A DNA stretch of 64,000 bases from Acidovorax benzenivorans (GCF_028680575.1 NZ_JAPCKI010000007.1:186001-250000); one strand, 5' to 3'; shown: positions 44,662 through 52,766, numbered from the stretch's first letter. The notes: generated by a model not told the origin, from the letters alone. Numbers and translations are program-made.

Positions 44662-45479
44662 CTTTGACGATGGACAGCACCACCACCACCACCCCGGACT
44701 ACGCCGCCTTTTTGCAGCAGCAGCTGGCCACCCAGCCCCACAACGTGATGGCCCATGTGCTGGGCAACGAACAGATCTGGATCAAGCGTGCCGGCGCGCC
44801 CCATGGCACAGGCCGCTACCGTGCCATGGCCGTGCTGGCGGGGCTGTTGCGCCTCGACGCATTGCGCCCCGTGCCCAACCCCGGCGGCCCCACCGCCATC
44901 GCCACCGAGGTGCAGCGCCTCAAGGACCTGGCCGCCCGTGGCATCCGCGTGCCCGCGGTGCTGGCCGCGTTGCCGAATGGTTTTGCCATGCGCCACCTGG
45001 GCCACACGGGAGAAGAGATCCATTCGCTGGGCAACGAGATCGACCACGCCGTGCAGGCGGGCGACACGGCCACCGTGCTGGCGCTGTGGCAGCAGGGGCT
45101 GGACACCTTGGCCCAGGTGCACCGCCAGGGCACCTGCCTGAGCCAGGCGTTTGCGCGCAACCTGGTGCGCTGCCCCGATGGCGAGGTGGCCTGCATCGAC
45201 TTTGAAGACGACCCTGCCGCCGTGCTTCCCCTGGCGGTGTGCCATGTGCGCGATGCGCTGTGTTACGCGCACTCCACCGCCATTTATCTGCATGCCAGTG
45301 GCACGCTGGGCGAGGGGCGTGAGCGCTGGGCGGCGTGGGTGGCGCAGGGCAGCGCCGAGATGCGAGAGGTGCTGGCGACCAGCATTCGCAGGATGGGATG
45401 GATGCGACGCCTGCCAACAAGCCGCAGGCTGGGGCGGGATTTGCAGCGGGTGCGGGCGGCGTATGACTTGCTGGCCTGA
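44658..45479 (+). CDS. Kinase-fold (BUD32/LPS-kinase-like) protein with altered catalytic loop
   Basis: A 273-residue protein that starts inside the upstream gene (ATGA overlap). After a Thr-rich start it shows lipopolysaccharide-kinase or BUD32-like features: an N-terminal lobe with I-W-I-K-R-A-G and a lysine in the first strand region, E-V-Q-R-L-K-D-L-A, then a C-lobe V-H-R-Q-G near residue 155, Asn168 and a D-F-E (181-183) at the DFG position. In true kinases the residue five before Asn168 is the catalytic Asp; here it is Gln163, so the protein may be a pseudokinase or use a shifted base. The coupling implies a joint function with the glutamate-synthase-like protein. Confidence 0.75.
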   Translation: MTLTMDSTTTTTPDYAAFLQQQLATQPHNVMAHVLGNEQIWIKRAGAPHGTGRYRAMAVLAGLLRLDALRPVPNPGGPTAIATEVQRLKDLAARGIRVPAVLAALPNGFAMRHLGHTGEEIHSLGNEIDHAVQAGDTATVLALWQQGLDTLAQVHRQGTCLSQAFARNLVRCPDGEVACIDFEDDPAAVLPLAVCHVRDALCYAHSTAIYLHASGTLGEGRERWAAWVAQGSAEMREVLATSIRRMGWMRRLPTSRRLGRDLQRVRAAYDLLA

Positions 45480-45544
45480 GGCCAGATCAGCCAGTAGTTC
45501 GAGTTAACCGCAGACGTAGCCGACAGACCGCGCTCCAACGAGAA

Positions 45545-45577
45545 AACGTCGGATTTCGCTGCGCTACCCCAACCTAC
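45545..45577 (-). repeat. REP-like palindromic tail at the end of a gene
   Basis: Read on the minus strand it has the pattern GTAGGTTGGGGTAGCGCAGC followed by GAAATCCGAC. I recall related GTAGGGTGGGTTAGCG-type motifs as intergenic repeats in proteobacteria, but have no reference to hand. It includes the stop codon of the 90-residue gene above it and could form a weak stem. Only this copy was noticed in the window. Confidence 0.5.
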
Positions 45578-45846
45578 GCGAGCCACAGCCAGGCAGCAAT
45601 CCCCAAGCAGCCAATCGAGAGCACCACAAAAACCCAGTAGAGGCCGGGAATGCCCCCCACTGCAGTGATTTCGTTCGACTGCGCGCCTTCCTGCTCGGCA
45701 CGCGACAAAGGATCCACACCAACAGCCCGATCGGAAGATGGCGGCACCGCCCAGACTTGGTGGCCGGATGTTCGGTTGAACTGATGCGCGTCGAAGGCGA
45801 GGTACGCAAAAAAGCCGGAGAGGACAAGAAAACCCAATGGCCCCAT
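45574..45846 (-). CDS. Small hypothetical membrane protein
   Basis: A 90-residue protein with two hydrophobic segments (about residues 3-18 and 66-88) around a charged, polar middle (P-L-S-R-A-E-Q-E-G-A-Q-S-N). I do not recognise a family. The gene lies downstream of the PIN-domain gene on the same strand (36-bp gap), has fair codon use, and ends in a REP-like palindrome. A second frame (45564-45827) covers the same DNA and is a shadow. The call rests on membrane-protein-like composition and position. Confidence 0.55.
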   Translation of the reverse strand: MGPLGFLVLSGFFAYLAFDAHQFNRTSGHQVWAVPPSSDRAVGVDPLSRAEQEGAQSNEITAVGGIPGLYWVFVVLSIGCLGIAAWLWLA

Positions 45847-45882
45847 ACCGATCCTCAGAGTGACAGCCAGATCAAAGCGGGG

Positions 45883-46371
45883 TCATCCCACTGCGTCAGC
45901 GACGCAAGCCCCTTCCAGCACCAGCTCCGTCGCCACATCCGCCCCCAAGCTCACCAACCGCTTGCGCATACAAATCACCGCCTTGTCTTTGCTCAGCAAG
46001 ATCGCCCGGTGTGCTGCCGCCAGGTCGATGAACTTCTGGTCGTCCGCGTCCTTGCACACGTAGGCCACCTTGGGCGCAATCTCCACCCGCTGCACCTGCG
46101 CATCAAACGCGGCCAGCACCTGGGCAGCGTCCACACGGTAGTAGTTCATGCGCTCCACGATGTGCGGATAGGCCAGCACGCGCTCCAGCTCGTCGCGCAT
46201 GACTTGGGTGGCGATCCATGACAGGCGCCCCTGGGCCAGCAGCGTGCGCAGCGGCGCGGTGCGCGGGTCGCTGAAGATCAGCAGGTCCAGCGCCACGTTG
46301 GTGTCCACCACCACGGGGCGTGCGGGCTCGCCCGCCGGTGCCTCGGCGGGCAGGCGCAGTTCGACCTTCAT
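45883..46371 (-). CDS. PIN-domain protein (COG1569-like putative toxin)
   Basis: A 162-residue PIN-fold ribonuclease-like protein. Residues V-V-V-D-T-N-V-A-L-D (about 20-29) hold the first acidic active-site Asp; E60/E62 in the Q-V-M-R-D-E-L-E-R helix and D108/D110 in C-K-D-A-D-D-Q-K-F are the other acidic positions. It matches PIN proteins labelled putative toxin components, but no antitoxin gene precedes it. Its start overlaps the stop of the methyltransferase gene (ATGA), which instead suggests a role in RNA processing with that enzyme. Confidence 0.85.
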   Translation of the reverse strand: MKVELRLPAEAPAGEPARPVVVDTNVALDLLIFSDPRTAPLRTLLAQGRLSWIATQVMRDELERVLAYPHIVERMNYYRVDAAQVLAAFDAQVQRVEIAPKVAYVCKDADDQKFIDLAAAHRAILLSKDKAVICMRKRLVSLGADVATELVLEGACVADAVG

Positions 46372-47663
46372 GGTGCGCCGTTGCCGGGGTTTTGCGCGGC
46401 GGGTGGCTTGGCGGCGCGCTCACGCACCGCACCCTTGATCATGTCGAAGCGGAACATGCGGCATTCGATGGGGCCGTTCCACATCGGTACGCGGCGCGAT
46501 TCTTTCAGGCGCATCTTGCCGGGCAGCTTGAGGTCGGGGGTGAGCATCCAGGCCGTCCAGCCGCTGTAGTTTTTCTTCCAGTGCGTGGCGAGCTGGCTGA
46601 AGAACTCGCCACCGTCTTCGGTCTGCGCTTCCTCGCGGCCCACGGCCAGGCCCTGGGCGCGGTCGGCGGCGCGCTCGCTGGCGTTGCGGCCTGCAGTGCC
46701 GGCTGCGGCAATGCGCTCGCCGTAGGGCGGGTTCAGCAACATCACGCCGGGCGGATCGCACGGCGGCATACGCTGCAGAGCGTCGCCGCCGCGCAGCTGC
46801 ACGGCCTCGGCCACGCCCGCGCGCTCGGCGTTGCGCTGCGCAAAATCGACCATACGGAAGGCGACATCACTGCCAAAAATGGGTACAGCGCTTGTCTGTA
46901 TTGCGCTTTCAGCTTCGTTTTTAATAGCACTCCAGACATGCGCCTGGAAGGGCAGCAGTTTCTCGAACGCAAAGCGACGCAGCATGCCCGCCGGGATGCG
47001 GCAGGCGATCTGCGCGGCCTCGACCACGATGGTGCCGCTGCCGCAGCAGGGGTCGTACAGCGGCTGGGGGTTGTCGCCGTGCGGGTCCCAGCCGCTCGCT
47101 GCAATCATGGCTGCGGCCAGGGTTTCCTTGAGCGGCGCGTCGCCCTTGTCCTCGCGCCAGCCGCGCTTGAACAGCGGCTCGCCACTGGTGTCGATGTAGA
47201 TCGTGGCTTCGTCGGTGGTCAGGTGCAGGTGAATGCGCACGTCGGGCCACTGGGTGTTCACATCAGGTCGCACGCCGCTCTTGGCGCGGAAACGGTCGGC
47301 CACGGCGTCCTTGACCTTGAGGCCCGCGAAGTTCAGGCTCTGCAGCGGGCTGTGCTGGGCCGTCACTTCGACCTTGAAGGTCTGGCGCGTGGTGAACCAG
47401 ATCTCCCAGGCCACCTCGCTGGCCATGGCATAGAGGTCGTTCTCAGACCGGTACGGGCGGTGCGCCAGCTGCACCAGAACGCGCTGGGCCAGGCGGCTGT
47501 GCAGGTTGAGCTGCATGGCCTGGCGCCATGAGGCGCGCAGCAGCACGCCGCCCCGGCCCACCAGCAGGTCTTGCCCCGTGAGGCCGGTGATGCCGTACAC
47601 CTCGTCGGCCAGAAAGCCCTCGACGCCCGCGGCGCAGGGGAGAAAAAGTTGGAGTTGGTTCAT
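46368..47663 (-). CDS. RlmL-like THUMP-domain RNA methyltransferase with repeat-encoded insertion
   Basis: A 431-residue SAM-dependent methyltransferase resembling the N-terminal half of E. coli RlmL/YcbY, which methylates guanine 2445 of 23S rRNA. It has a THUMP-type RNA-binding domain (about 1-155) and a Rossmann methyltransferase domain with D-P-C-C-G-S-G-T-I (about residue 202) and the catalytic L-L-N-P-P-Y-G-E-R. Residues about 246-264 (K-N-E-A-E-S-A-I-Q-T-S-A-V-P-I-F) come from a family A element, between the helix after the SAM loop and the G-S-D-V-A-F-R-M-V-D strand. Its start overlaps the thioesterase stop and its stop overlaps the PIN start (4 bp each). Confidence 0.9.
   Translation of the reverse strand: MNQLQLFLPCAAGVEGFLADEVYGITGLTGQDLLVGRGGVLLRASWRQAMQLNLHSRLAQRVLVQLAHRPYRSENDLYAMASEVAWEIWFTTRQTFKVEVTAQHSPLQSLNFAGLKVKDAVADRFRAKSGVRPDVNTQWPDVRIHLHLTTDEATIYIDTSGEPLFKRGWREDKGDAPLKETLAAAMIAASGWDPHGDNPQPLYDPCCGSGTIVVEAAQIACRIPAGMLRRFAFEKLLPFQAHVWSAIKNEAESAIQTSAVPIFGSDVAFRMVDFAQRNAERAGVAEAVQLRGGDALQRMPPCDPPGVMLLNPPYGERIAAAGTAGRNASERAADRAQGLAVGREEAQTEDGGEFFSQLATHWKKNYSGWTAWMLTPDLKLPGKMRLKESRRVPMWNGPIECRMFRFDMIKGAVRERAAKPPAAQNPGNGAP
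46873..46928 (+). repeat. Family A palindromic element inside the RlmL-like gene (in frame)
   Basis: The + strand reads CCAAAAATGGGTACAGCGCTT, GTCTGTATTGCGC, TTTCAGCTTCGTTTTTAATAGC. It is collinear with the copies at 796, 5434, 49534 and 63202. On the gene strand it has the same orientation as the copies in thiL, pncC and rpoN. Confidence 0.82.
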
Positions 47664-48142
47664 GTCGATGGGGAGGATACGCGCTCGGACAATGCATGGG
47701 AATCCGGCGTGCCTGCGCGGGCCAGCAGCAGCTGGCGGATGGAGTCTGGGATAGCCGCCACCTTGCGGTCGGCCTTGCCGATGAAGACGATGCCGATCTT
47801 GCCGCGCGCCACCTCACGGCCCGTGGCCTTCTCGGTCATGCAAAAAACCAAGTCAAAACCGTAGCGATTGAAGTCCGCAGGCGCCATCTCCACGCGCATG
47901 GTTTCGCCGTGGAAGCCTTCGGACTTGTACTGCGCCACGATGTCGCCCACCACGATGGACAGGCCGCCCACATCCGCCTCGGGGTAGCCCAGCGACTGGA
48001 AAAAGCGCACGCGCGCCTCAGACACCAGGCTGAGCAACTGCGCGTTGTCCAGATGCCCGCCCTGGTTCACGTGGCTGATGTAGATCTGCAACTCGGTGGC
48101 AAAGCCGAAGTGCGCGGGGAGGTCGAAGACGATGCGGGCCAT
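47660..48142 (-). CDS. Hotdog-fold acyl-CoA thioesterase-like protein
   Basis: A 160-residue hotdog-fold protein. H-F-G-F-A-T-E-L-Q-I-Y-I-S-H-V-N-Q-G-G-H-L-D-N-A (residues 11-33) matches the 4HBT thioesterase core, with a catalytic Asp in G-H-L-D-N and later R-V-E-M-A-P-A-D-F. It likely hydrolyses acyl-CoA esters, with unknown chain specificity. Its last 4 bp overlap the start of the RlmL-like gene. Confidence 0.85.
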   Translation of the reverse strand: MARIVFDLPAHFGFATELQIYISHVNQGGHLDNAQLLSLVSEARVRFFQSLGYPEADVGGLSIVVGDIVAQYKSEGFHGETMRVEMAPADFNRYGFDLVFCMTEKATGREVARGKIGIVFIGKADRKVAAIPDSIRQLLLARAGTPDSHALSERVSSPST

Positions 48143-48217
48143 GGTGGGTCAGGAAAATCAATGCAATGGCAGGCCGTGGATCCATCCACCCAGGGCACTG
48201 CGGCCGGGGAAATCAGG

Positions 48218-49819
48218 CTAAAGCGCCTTGCGCAAATTCGCTGGCGCGATCTTGAGCGCCTCGCGGTACTTGGCCACGGTGCGGCGGGCGCATTCAATGC
48301 CCTGCTCCTTGAGCATCTCGGCGATCTGGCTGTCGGACAGCGGCTTGGCCGGGTTTTCGGCGGACACGAACTGCTTGATGAGCGCGCGAACGGCGGTGCT
48401 CGATGCGTTGCCGCCGGTCTCGGTGCCCAGACCCGAGCCGAAGAAATACTTGAGCTCGTAGGTACCAATCGGCGTGGCCATGTACTTGGCCGTGGTCACG
48501 CGGCTGATGGTGGACTCGTGCAGGCCCAGCTCGTCGGCAATGTCGCGCAGCACCAGCGGGCGCATGGCCAGCTCGCCGTGGGTGAAGAAGTTCTTTTGCC
48601 GTTCGACGATGGCACGCGAGACGCGCAGGATGGTGTCAAACCGCTGCTGGATGTTCTTGATGAACCAGCGCGCCTCCTGCAGGCGCTGCTGCATGCCCTG
48701 GTGGCCCTCGCCGCCCTTGTGGCCGCGCAGCGCGCCCGCGTAGATGTCGTGCACGCGCAGGCGGGGCATGACATCGGGGTTGAGACTGACGATGAAATTG
48801 TGCTGGCCATCGCGCCCGTTGGCGCGCCCGGCTTTGCGCACGATGACGTCGGGGATGATGATGTTGCGCTCTACGTCGGCAAAACGGCGGCCGGGGCGAG
48901 GCTCCAGCCGGGCGATCAGGGCCATGGCGGCGCGGGTGCGCTCTTCTCCGGCCACACCGCCTTCGCTGCACAGCTGCGTCAGGCGGCGGATGTCGCGGCG
49001 GGCCAGCATCTCCAGCGGCTGCTGGCAGATGCGCAGCGCGGTCAACACGGTCTCGGGGTCGGCGTCGCTGTCCTCATCGGCCGCCAGGGCGGTCAACTGC
49101 AGCGTCAGGCATTCGGCGAGGTTGCGGGCGCCCACGCCCACGGGCTCCAGGCTTTGCAGCAGGCGCTGGGCCACGGTGAAGCGGTGGACCAGTTCTTCAA
49201 TCTGCTCCAGGTCATCGGGCCCGGCCAGGCTGATGGCCAGCTCTTGGAGCGGCTCTTCCAGGTAGCCATCGTCATTCAGCGATTCGATGAGAAAACGAAG
49301 CGCGGCCGTGTCAACTTCAGACAGCCGCAGCGACAGCGCCTGCCGGTGCAAAAAGGCGGTGAGCGATTCGTGCGAACGGGCCAGCTCGGTGGCGTCGGCC
49401 TCGTCGCCTTCCGCATCGTTGCGGGTGCGTGCTGGGGCGTCGCCACCCCACTCGGCGTCGTTGGGCGCCATCTCGACGGTGCCGTCGCCGCTCCAGTCGG
49501 GTTCGTCAGAACCTCCACTGGGGATTTCAGCGTCGTTTTGGCTCTCAGCGCTAGTGCTACTTGCGGTAGTAGCTCCCGAAAACATAGCATCATCAGCACT
49601 GTAGTCGTCTGCCTGTGCGGGCGTATCGGCGGCTTCCAGGCCAAACTCCTCGCGCGGCGCTTCGTCGGCATTGCGTTCGAGGAACGGGTTTTCGTCGAGC
49701 ATCTGCTCGACTTCCTGCGAGAGTTCGAGCGTGGACAACTGCAGCAGCCGGATGGATTGCTGAAGCTGGGGGGTCAATGCAAGATGCTGCGAGATGCGCA
49801 GCGACAGTCCAGGCTTCAT
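48218..49819 (-). CDS. rpoN: RNA polymerase sigma-54 factor with repeat-encoded insertion
   Basis: A 533-residue sigma-54. Region I ([26 protein letters not shown]) at the N-terminus contacts activators. The acidic region II (about 55-140) contains a Ser/Thr/Ala stretch (F-S-G-A-T-T-A-S-S-T-S-A-E-S-Q) encoded by a family A element at 49534-49588. The core-binding and DNA-binding regions follow, ending in the RpoN box A-R-R-T-V-A-K-Y-R-E-A-L. Sigma-54 directs activator-dependent transcription from -24/-12 promoters. ATG 49819 shares one base with the lptB stop (TGATG); GTG 49822 is an alternative. hpf and ptsN, often downstream, are absent. Confidence 0.97.
   Translation of the reverse strand: MKPGLSLRISQHLALTPQLQQSIRLLQLSTLELSQEVEQMLDENPFLERNADEAPREEFGLEAADTPAQADDYSADDAMFSGATTASSTSAESQNDAEIPSGGSDEPDWSGDGTVEMAPNDAEWGGDAPARTRNDAEGDEADATELARSHESLTAFLHRQALSLRLSEVDTAALRFLIESLNDDGYLEEPLQELAISLAGPDDLEQIEELVHRFTVAQRLLQSLEPVGVGARNLAECLTLQLTALAADEDSDADPETVLTALRICQQPLEMLARRDIRRLTQLCSEGGVAGEERTRAAMALIARLEPRPGRRFADVERNIIIPDVIVRKAGRANGRDGQHNFIVSLNPDVMPRLRVHDIYAGALRGHKGGEGHQGMQQRLQEARWFIKNIQQRFDTILRVSRAIVERQKNFFTHGELAMRPLVLRDIADELGLHESTISRVTTAKYMATPIGTYELKYFFGSGLGTETGGNASSTAVRALIKQFVSAENPAKPLSDSQIAEMLKEQGIECARRTVAKYREALKIAPANLRKAL
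49534..49588 (+). repeat. Family A palindromic element inside rpoN region II (in frame)
   Basis: The + strand reads GTTTTGGCTCTCAGCGCT, AGTGCTACTTGCGGTAGT, AGCTCCCGAAAACATAGC. It keeps the AGCGCT centre, the AGCT block and the terminal ATAGC of the family. The rpoN strand begins GCTATGTTTTCGGGAGCTAC and ends GAGAGCCAAAAC. Confidence 0.85.
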
Positions 49820-50601
49820 CACATCCTGAAGTGTTCGCCGAGGTACACGCGGCGTACTTCGGCGTTGTCCACGATCTCGGAGGGCGTGCCCTGCGCCAGC
49901 ACGCGGCCGTCGCTGATGATGAAGGCGTGGTCGCAGATACCCAGCGTCTCGCGCACGTTGTGGTCGGTGATGAGCACACCAATACCGCGTGCCTTGAGGA
50001 AGCCGATGATGCGCTGGATCTCGATCACAGCAATGGGGTCGATGCCGGCGAAGGGTTCGTCCAGCAGGATGAAACGTGGCTGGGTGGCCAGGGCGCGGGC
50101 GATCTCGACGCGGCGGCGTTCACCACCCGACAGGGCCAGGGCGGGCGAGGCACGCAGGTGGTCCACGCGCAGCTCTTGCAACAGGGCCGTCAGGCGCTCT
50201 TCGATGGCGTCGCGCGACAGGGGCTGGCCATCGTCGGCGCGCTGCAGTTCCAGCACGGCACGCACGTTTTCTTCGACGGTGAGCTTGCGGAAGATGGAAG
50301 CCTCTTGCGGCAGGTATGACAGCCCCAGGCGTGAGCGGCGGTGGATGGGCATGTGGGCCACCGATTGACCGTCGATGCGGATGTCCCCCTCGTCGCTGCG
50401 CACCAGGCCCACGATCATGTAGAACGAGGTGGTCTTGCCCGCGCCGTTGGGGCCGAGCAGCCCCACGACTTCGCCTTTTTGCACCACCAGCGACACATCC
50501 TTGACGACCTTGCGGCTGCCATAGGATTTGGCCAGATGCTGCACCTCCAGGCGGCTACCCGCCTGGGTGTCAGGACTGGAACTCACGGCGGACCCGCTCA
50601 C
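49819..50601 (-). CDS. lptB: LPS export ABC transporter ATP-binding protein
   Basis: A 260-residue ABC ATPase that powers extraction of lipopolysaccharide with LptFG. Walker [10 protein letters not shown] at residues 49-57, Q-loop Q-E-A-S-I-F, signature L-S-G-G-E-R-R-R-V, Walker [11 protein letters not shown] and the switch His of T-D-H-N are present. The start GTG 50601 overlaps the lptA stop (GTGA). The order lptA-lptB-rpoN is standard in proteobacteria. Confidence 0.97.
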   Translation of the reverse strand: MSGSAVSSSPDTQAGSRLEVQHLAKSYGSRKVVKDVSLVVQKGEVVGLLGPNGAGKTTSFYMIVGLVRSDEGDIRIDGQSVAHMPIHRRSRLGLSYLPQEASIFRKLTVEENVRAVLELQRADDGQPLSRDAIEERLTALLQELRVDHLRASPALALSGGERRRVEIARALATQPRFILLDEPFAGIDPIAVIEIQRIIGFLKARGIGVLITDHNVRETLGICDHAFIISDGRVLAQGTPSEIVDNAEVRRVYLGEHFRM

Positions 50602-51257
50602 TTGGCGCCGCCGCCAAGGCTGTTGCTGGGGCGCAGCGCCGGTGCGGGCGCGTCAGGCGCTGGGGCCGGGGCCGTCGCGCCAGGCGGCGGGTCTTTGGGC
50701 GCCAGCACGGCGCGCACGCGGCCACCGGGCGCGGGGGTGTCGCCCGCTGCAGCCGAAGACGCAGGAGCCTTCTGGCCGTCCACCGTGAACACATCGGTGA
50801 GGTTGTTGTAAACGATCACGGCGCCGGTGATCTCGTCGTTCAGCATCGACCCACGGTATCGGCGCAGTTCGGCGCGGGTGATGAAGCGCACATTGTCGGC
50901 CTTGCCGTCGTACTCGATGACTTCGCTCTCGCCTTCGATGAACTCGTCCGGCGCCCCAGGCAGGGTATCGCGCTTCTGGCGGAAAAACGCCCGTTTGCCC
51001 GCCTCGGCCGTGACCACGCCGTATTGGTAGCCGTCGGCGTCCTGGCGCACATCCAGCCGCGCGCCGCGCAACACGATGGTGCCTTTGGTCATCACCACGC
51101 GGCCCGAGAACACACTGGTCTGCTTGAGTTCATCGTGGCGCAGGGCGTCGGCCTCGATGTTCATGGGCTTGGCACGGTCGGCCTTTTCGGCGTGTGCCAT
51201 GCCCGCAAAGCCGGTCAGGGCGGCGAGCACAAGGAGGGGAAGTAGGCGGTGGGTCAT
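50598..51257 (-). CDS. lptA: Lipopolysaccharide periplasmic bridge protein LptA
   Basis: A 219-residue periplasmic protein with a signal peptide (cleavage near A-H-A, residue 23) and the OstA-type beta-jellyroll: [37 protein letters not shown]. It forms the bridge carrying lipopolysaccharide to the outer membrane. Its C-terminus (about 170-219) is Ala/Pro-rich and longer than in E. coli LptA. No lptC gene is present upstream; the DNA before it holds the end of dsbA and a terminator. Confidence 0.94.
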   Translation of the reverse strand: MTHRLLPLLVLAALTGFAGMAHAEKADRAKPMNIEADALRHDELKQTSVFSGRVVMTKGTIVLRGARLDVRQDADGYQYGVVTAEAGKRAFFRQKRDTLPGAPDEFIEGESEVIEYDGKADNVRFITRAELRRYRGSMLNDEITGAVIVYNNLTDVFTVDGQKAPASSAAAGDTPAPGGRVRAVLAPKDPPPGATAPAPAPDAPAPALRPSNSLGGGAK

Positions 51258-51306
51258 AGGGCACGAATCTTGCAATGATTGTAGCCACCCGATGGTACCC
51301 AACTCG

Positions 51307-51329
51307 AAAAAAAGCCCGCGTCAGCGGGC
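51307..51329 (-). terminator. Rho-independent terminator of dsbA
   Basis: On the minus strand GCCCGC-TGAC-GCGGGC is followed by seven T residues (51313 down to 51307). The 6-bp GC stem lies about 35 bp beyond the dsbA stop codon and isolates the dsbA transcript from lptA. Confidence 0.85.
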
Positions 51330-51363
51330 CTTTGGGACAAAGGCCGACAGAGTCGGCACCTCG

Positions 51364-52020
51364 TCAGGCTTTGCGCGCCGTGGACGCCAGGTATTCGACC
51401 ACTTGCAGCACCGTCTGCATGCTGCCAGCCATGGTGCCGTCGGTGTAGAACTTGCCCGCCACACCCATGGACGGCACGCCTTCGACGCCATACGAGTCTT
51501 GCAACTGCGAGGCGCGACGCACCTGGTTGGCCACGCCGAAGGAGCTGTAGACCTCCTTGAACTTGGCGGCGTCCACACCCTGCTGGGTCACCCAGGCCAG
51601 GATTTCGTCGTCCTTGGCGAGCTTGGCCTTTTCCACATGGACGGCGCGGAAGACTTTGGCGTGCAGGGCATCGAGCTTGCCCATGCCTTCAAGCGTGTAG
51701 TACAGCTTTTGCTGGGGCACAAAGCTGGCGTTGAACGCCACGGGCACGCGGCGGATGGAGAGGTCCTTGGGCGCGGCTTTGACCCAGGCGTCCAGCGTGG
51801 GCTCAAAGGCGTTGCAGTGGGGGCAGCTGTACCAGAAGAACTCGATCACATCGACCTTGCCAGCAGGGGCATCGGGGGCGACGGGCTTGTCCAGCCGCTT
51901 GAAGTCCTTGCCCTCCTTGAACTGGCGGGCTTGCGCCATGGCGGGGTTGGCCACTGGCAGCGTCAGGGCAGAAGCGGCAACCGCCGAGGCGGCGGACAAA
52001 GAAAACTCACGGCGTTTCAT
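51364..52020 (-). CDS. dsbA: Periplasmic thiol:disulfide interchange protein DsbA
   Basis: A 218-residue thioredoxin-fold protein that introduces disulfides into secreted proteins. The active site C-P-H-C is at residues 66-69 and the cis-proline motif G-V-E-G-V-P-S occurs late. The N-terminus M-K-R-R-E-F-S-L-S-A-A-S-A-V-A-A-S-A has a twin-arginine look followed by a signal-peptide-like stretch ending A-M-A-Q (residue 29). Sec or Tat export is therefore open. A clear terminator follows the gene. Confidence 0.95.
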   Translation of the reverse strand: MKRREFSLSAASAVAASALTLPVANPAMAQARQFKEGKDFKRLDKPVAPDAPAGKVDVIEFFWYSCPHCNAFEPTLDAWVKAAPKDLSIRRVPVAFNASFVPQQKLYYTLEGMGKLDALHAKVFRAVHVEKAKLAKDDEILAWVTQQGVDAAKFKEVYSSFGVANQVRRASQLQDSYGVEGVPSMGVAGKFYTDGTMAGSMQTVLQVVEYLASTARKA

Positions 52021-52112
52021 GACAAAGACTCTCCTGGTTCAGGTATGCGGGATGTGAGACATCCCTTTACAAAAAGTTCAGCCCAGGCGTTGGCGCCGTT
52101 TTGACAGGCTCA

Positions 52113-52766
52113 TCAACGCTGTACACGCACCAGCGCCGACTCCAGCCCGGCGCCATCGAGTTTTTCTTTCAGCACCTCGGCGTCGTCGCGCTTGGAGAAG
52201 GGGCCGATGCGCACCCTGAAGACCGCCCGGCCATTTTGCTCACGCTCGCTCACGCGGGCCTCCCAGCCCAGCATGGCCAGCTTGGCGCGCTGGGCGTCAG
52301 CGTCGGCCTGGGTGCGGAACGCGCCCGCCTGCACAAAGTAGTCAAACGGGTCCACACTGCCCTTGGCAGCCGCCTTGGCCACGGCCAAGTCGCCCAGAGG
52401 GTCGGCGCCCGGCTTGCTCTCGGCCTTGGCTTCGGCTTTGGCGTCTGGCTTGCTCGCGGCGGGCTTGGCCGCAGAGGCAGCAGCGCGCACCTCGGGAGCG
52501 GGTGCCACTGCAGGAGCCGATGCCGCCGCCACCGGTGGCGCGGCAGGACGGGCCGGGTTCTTGCCATACAGCGGCGAGTTCGGGTCCCAGTTCTTGTTCT
52601 TCTGGGATTCGGCGGCATCCAGATCGGCGCCGCGGCCGTTGCCCTTGTTCAGGAAGGGCACCGGCACCTTGGTCACATACACGGCCACGGCCAGCGCCGC
52701 GCCCAAGCCCACGATAACCCCGACGATGAAGCCGACAATGGTCCCGCCCGTCTGTTGCTTTTTCAT
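52113..52766 (-). CDS. SPOR-domain protein (FtsN-like)
   Basis: A 217-residue inner-membrane protein with one N-terminal helix (about residues 9-31), a long Ala/Pro/Lys-rich periplasmic linker (about 70-135), and a C-terminal SPOR domain (F-D-Y-F-V-Q-A-G-A-F-R-T-Q-A-D-A-D-A-Q-R-A-K-L-A-M-L-G). SPOR domains bind denuded peptidoglycan at the division site. It follows argS by 15 bp, as often seen for FtsN-like proteins. Confidence 0.9.
   Translation of the reverse strand: MKKQQTGGTIVGFIVGVIVGLGAALAVAVYVTKVPVPFLNKGNGRGADLDAAESQKNKNWDPNSPLYGKNPARPAAPPVAAASAPAVAPAPEVRAAASAAKPAASKPDAKAEAKAESKPGADPLGDLAVAKAAAKGSVDPFDYFVQAGAFRTQADADAQRAKLAMLGWEARVSEREQNGRAVFRVRIGPFSKRDDAEVLKEKLDGAGLESALVRVQR

Noticed and set aside
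42972-45479. An 835-codon plus-strand frame
   Set aside because: Its first two thirds are a shadow of the glutamate-synthase-like gene with arginine/alanine-rich, low-complexity residues. Only the part from 44658 is a real gene.
47696-50368. An 890-codon plus-strand frame opposite rpoN and lptB
   Set aside because: It is antisense to confidently identified genes, has no known domain, and arises from the high GC content.
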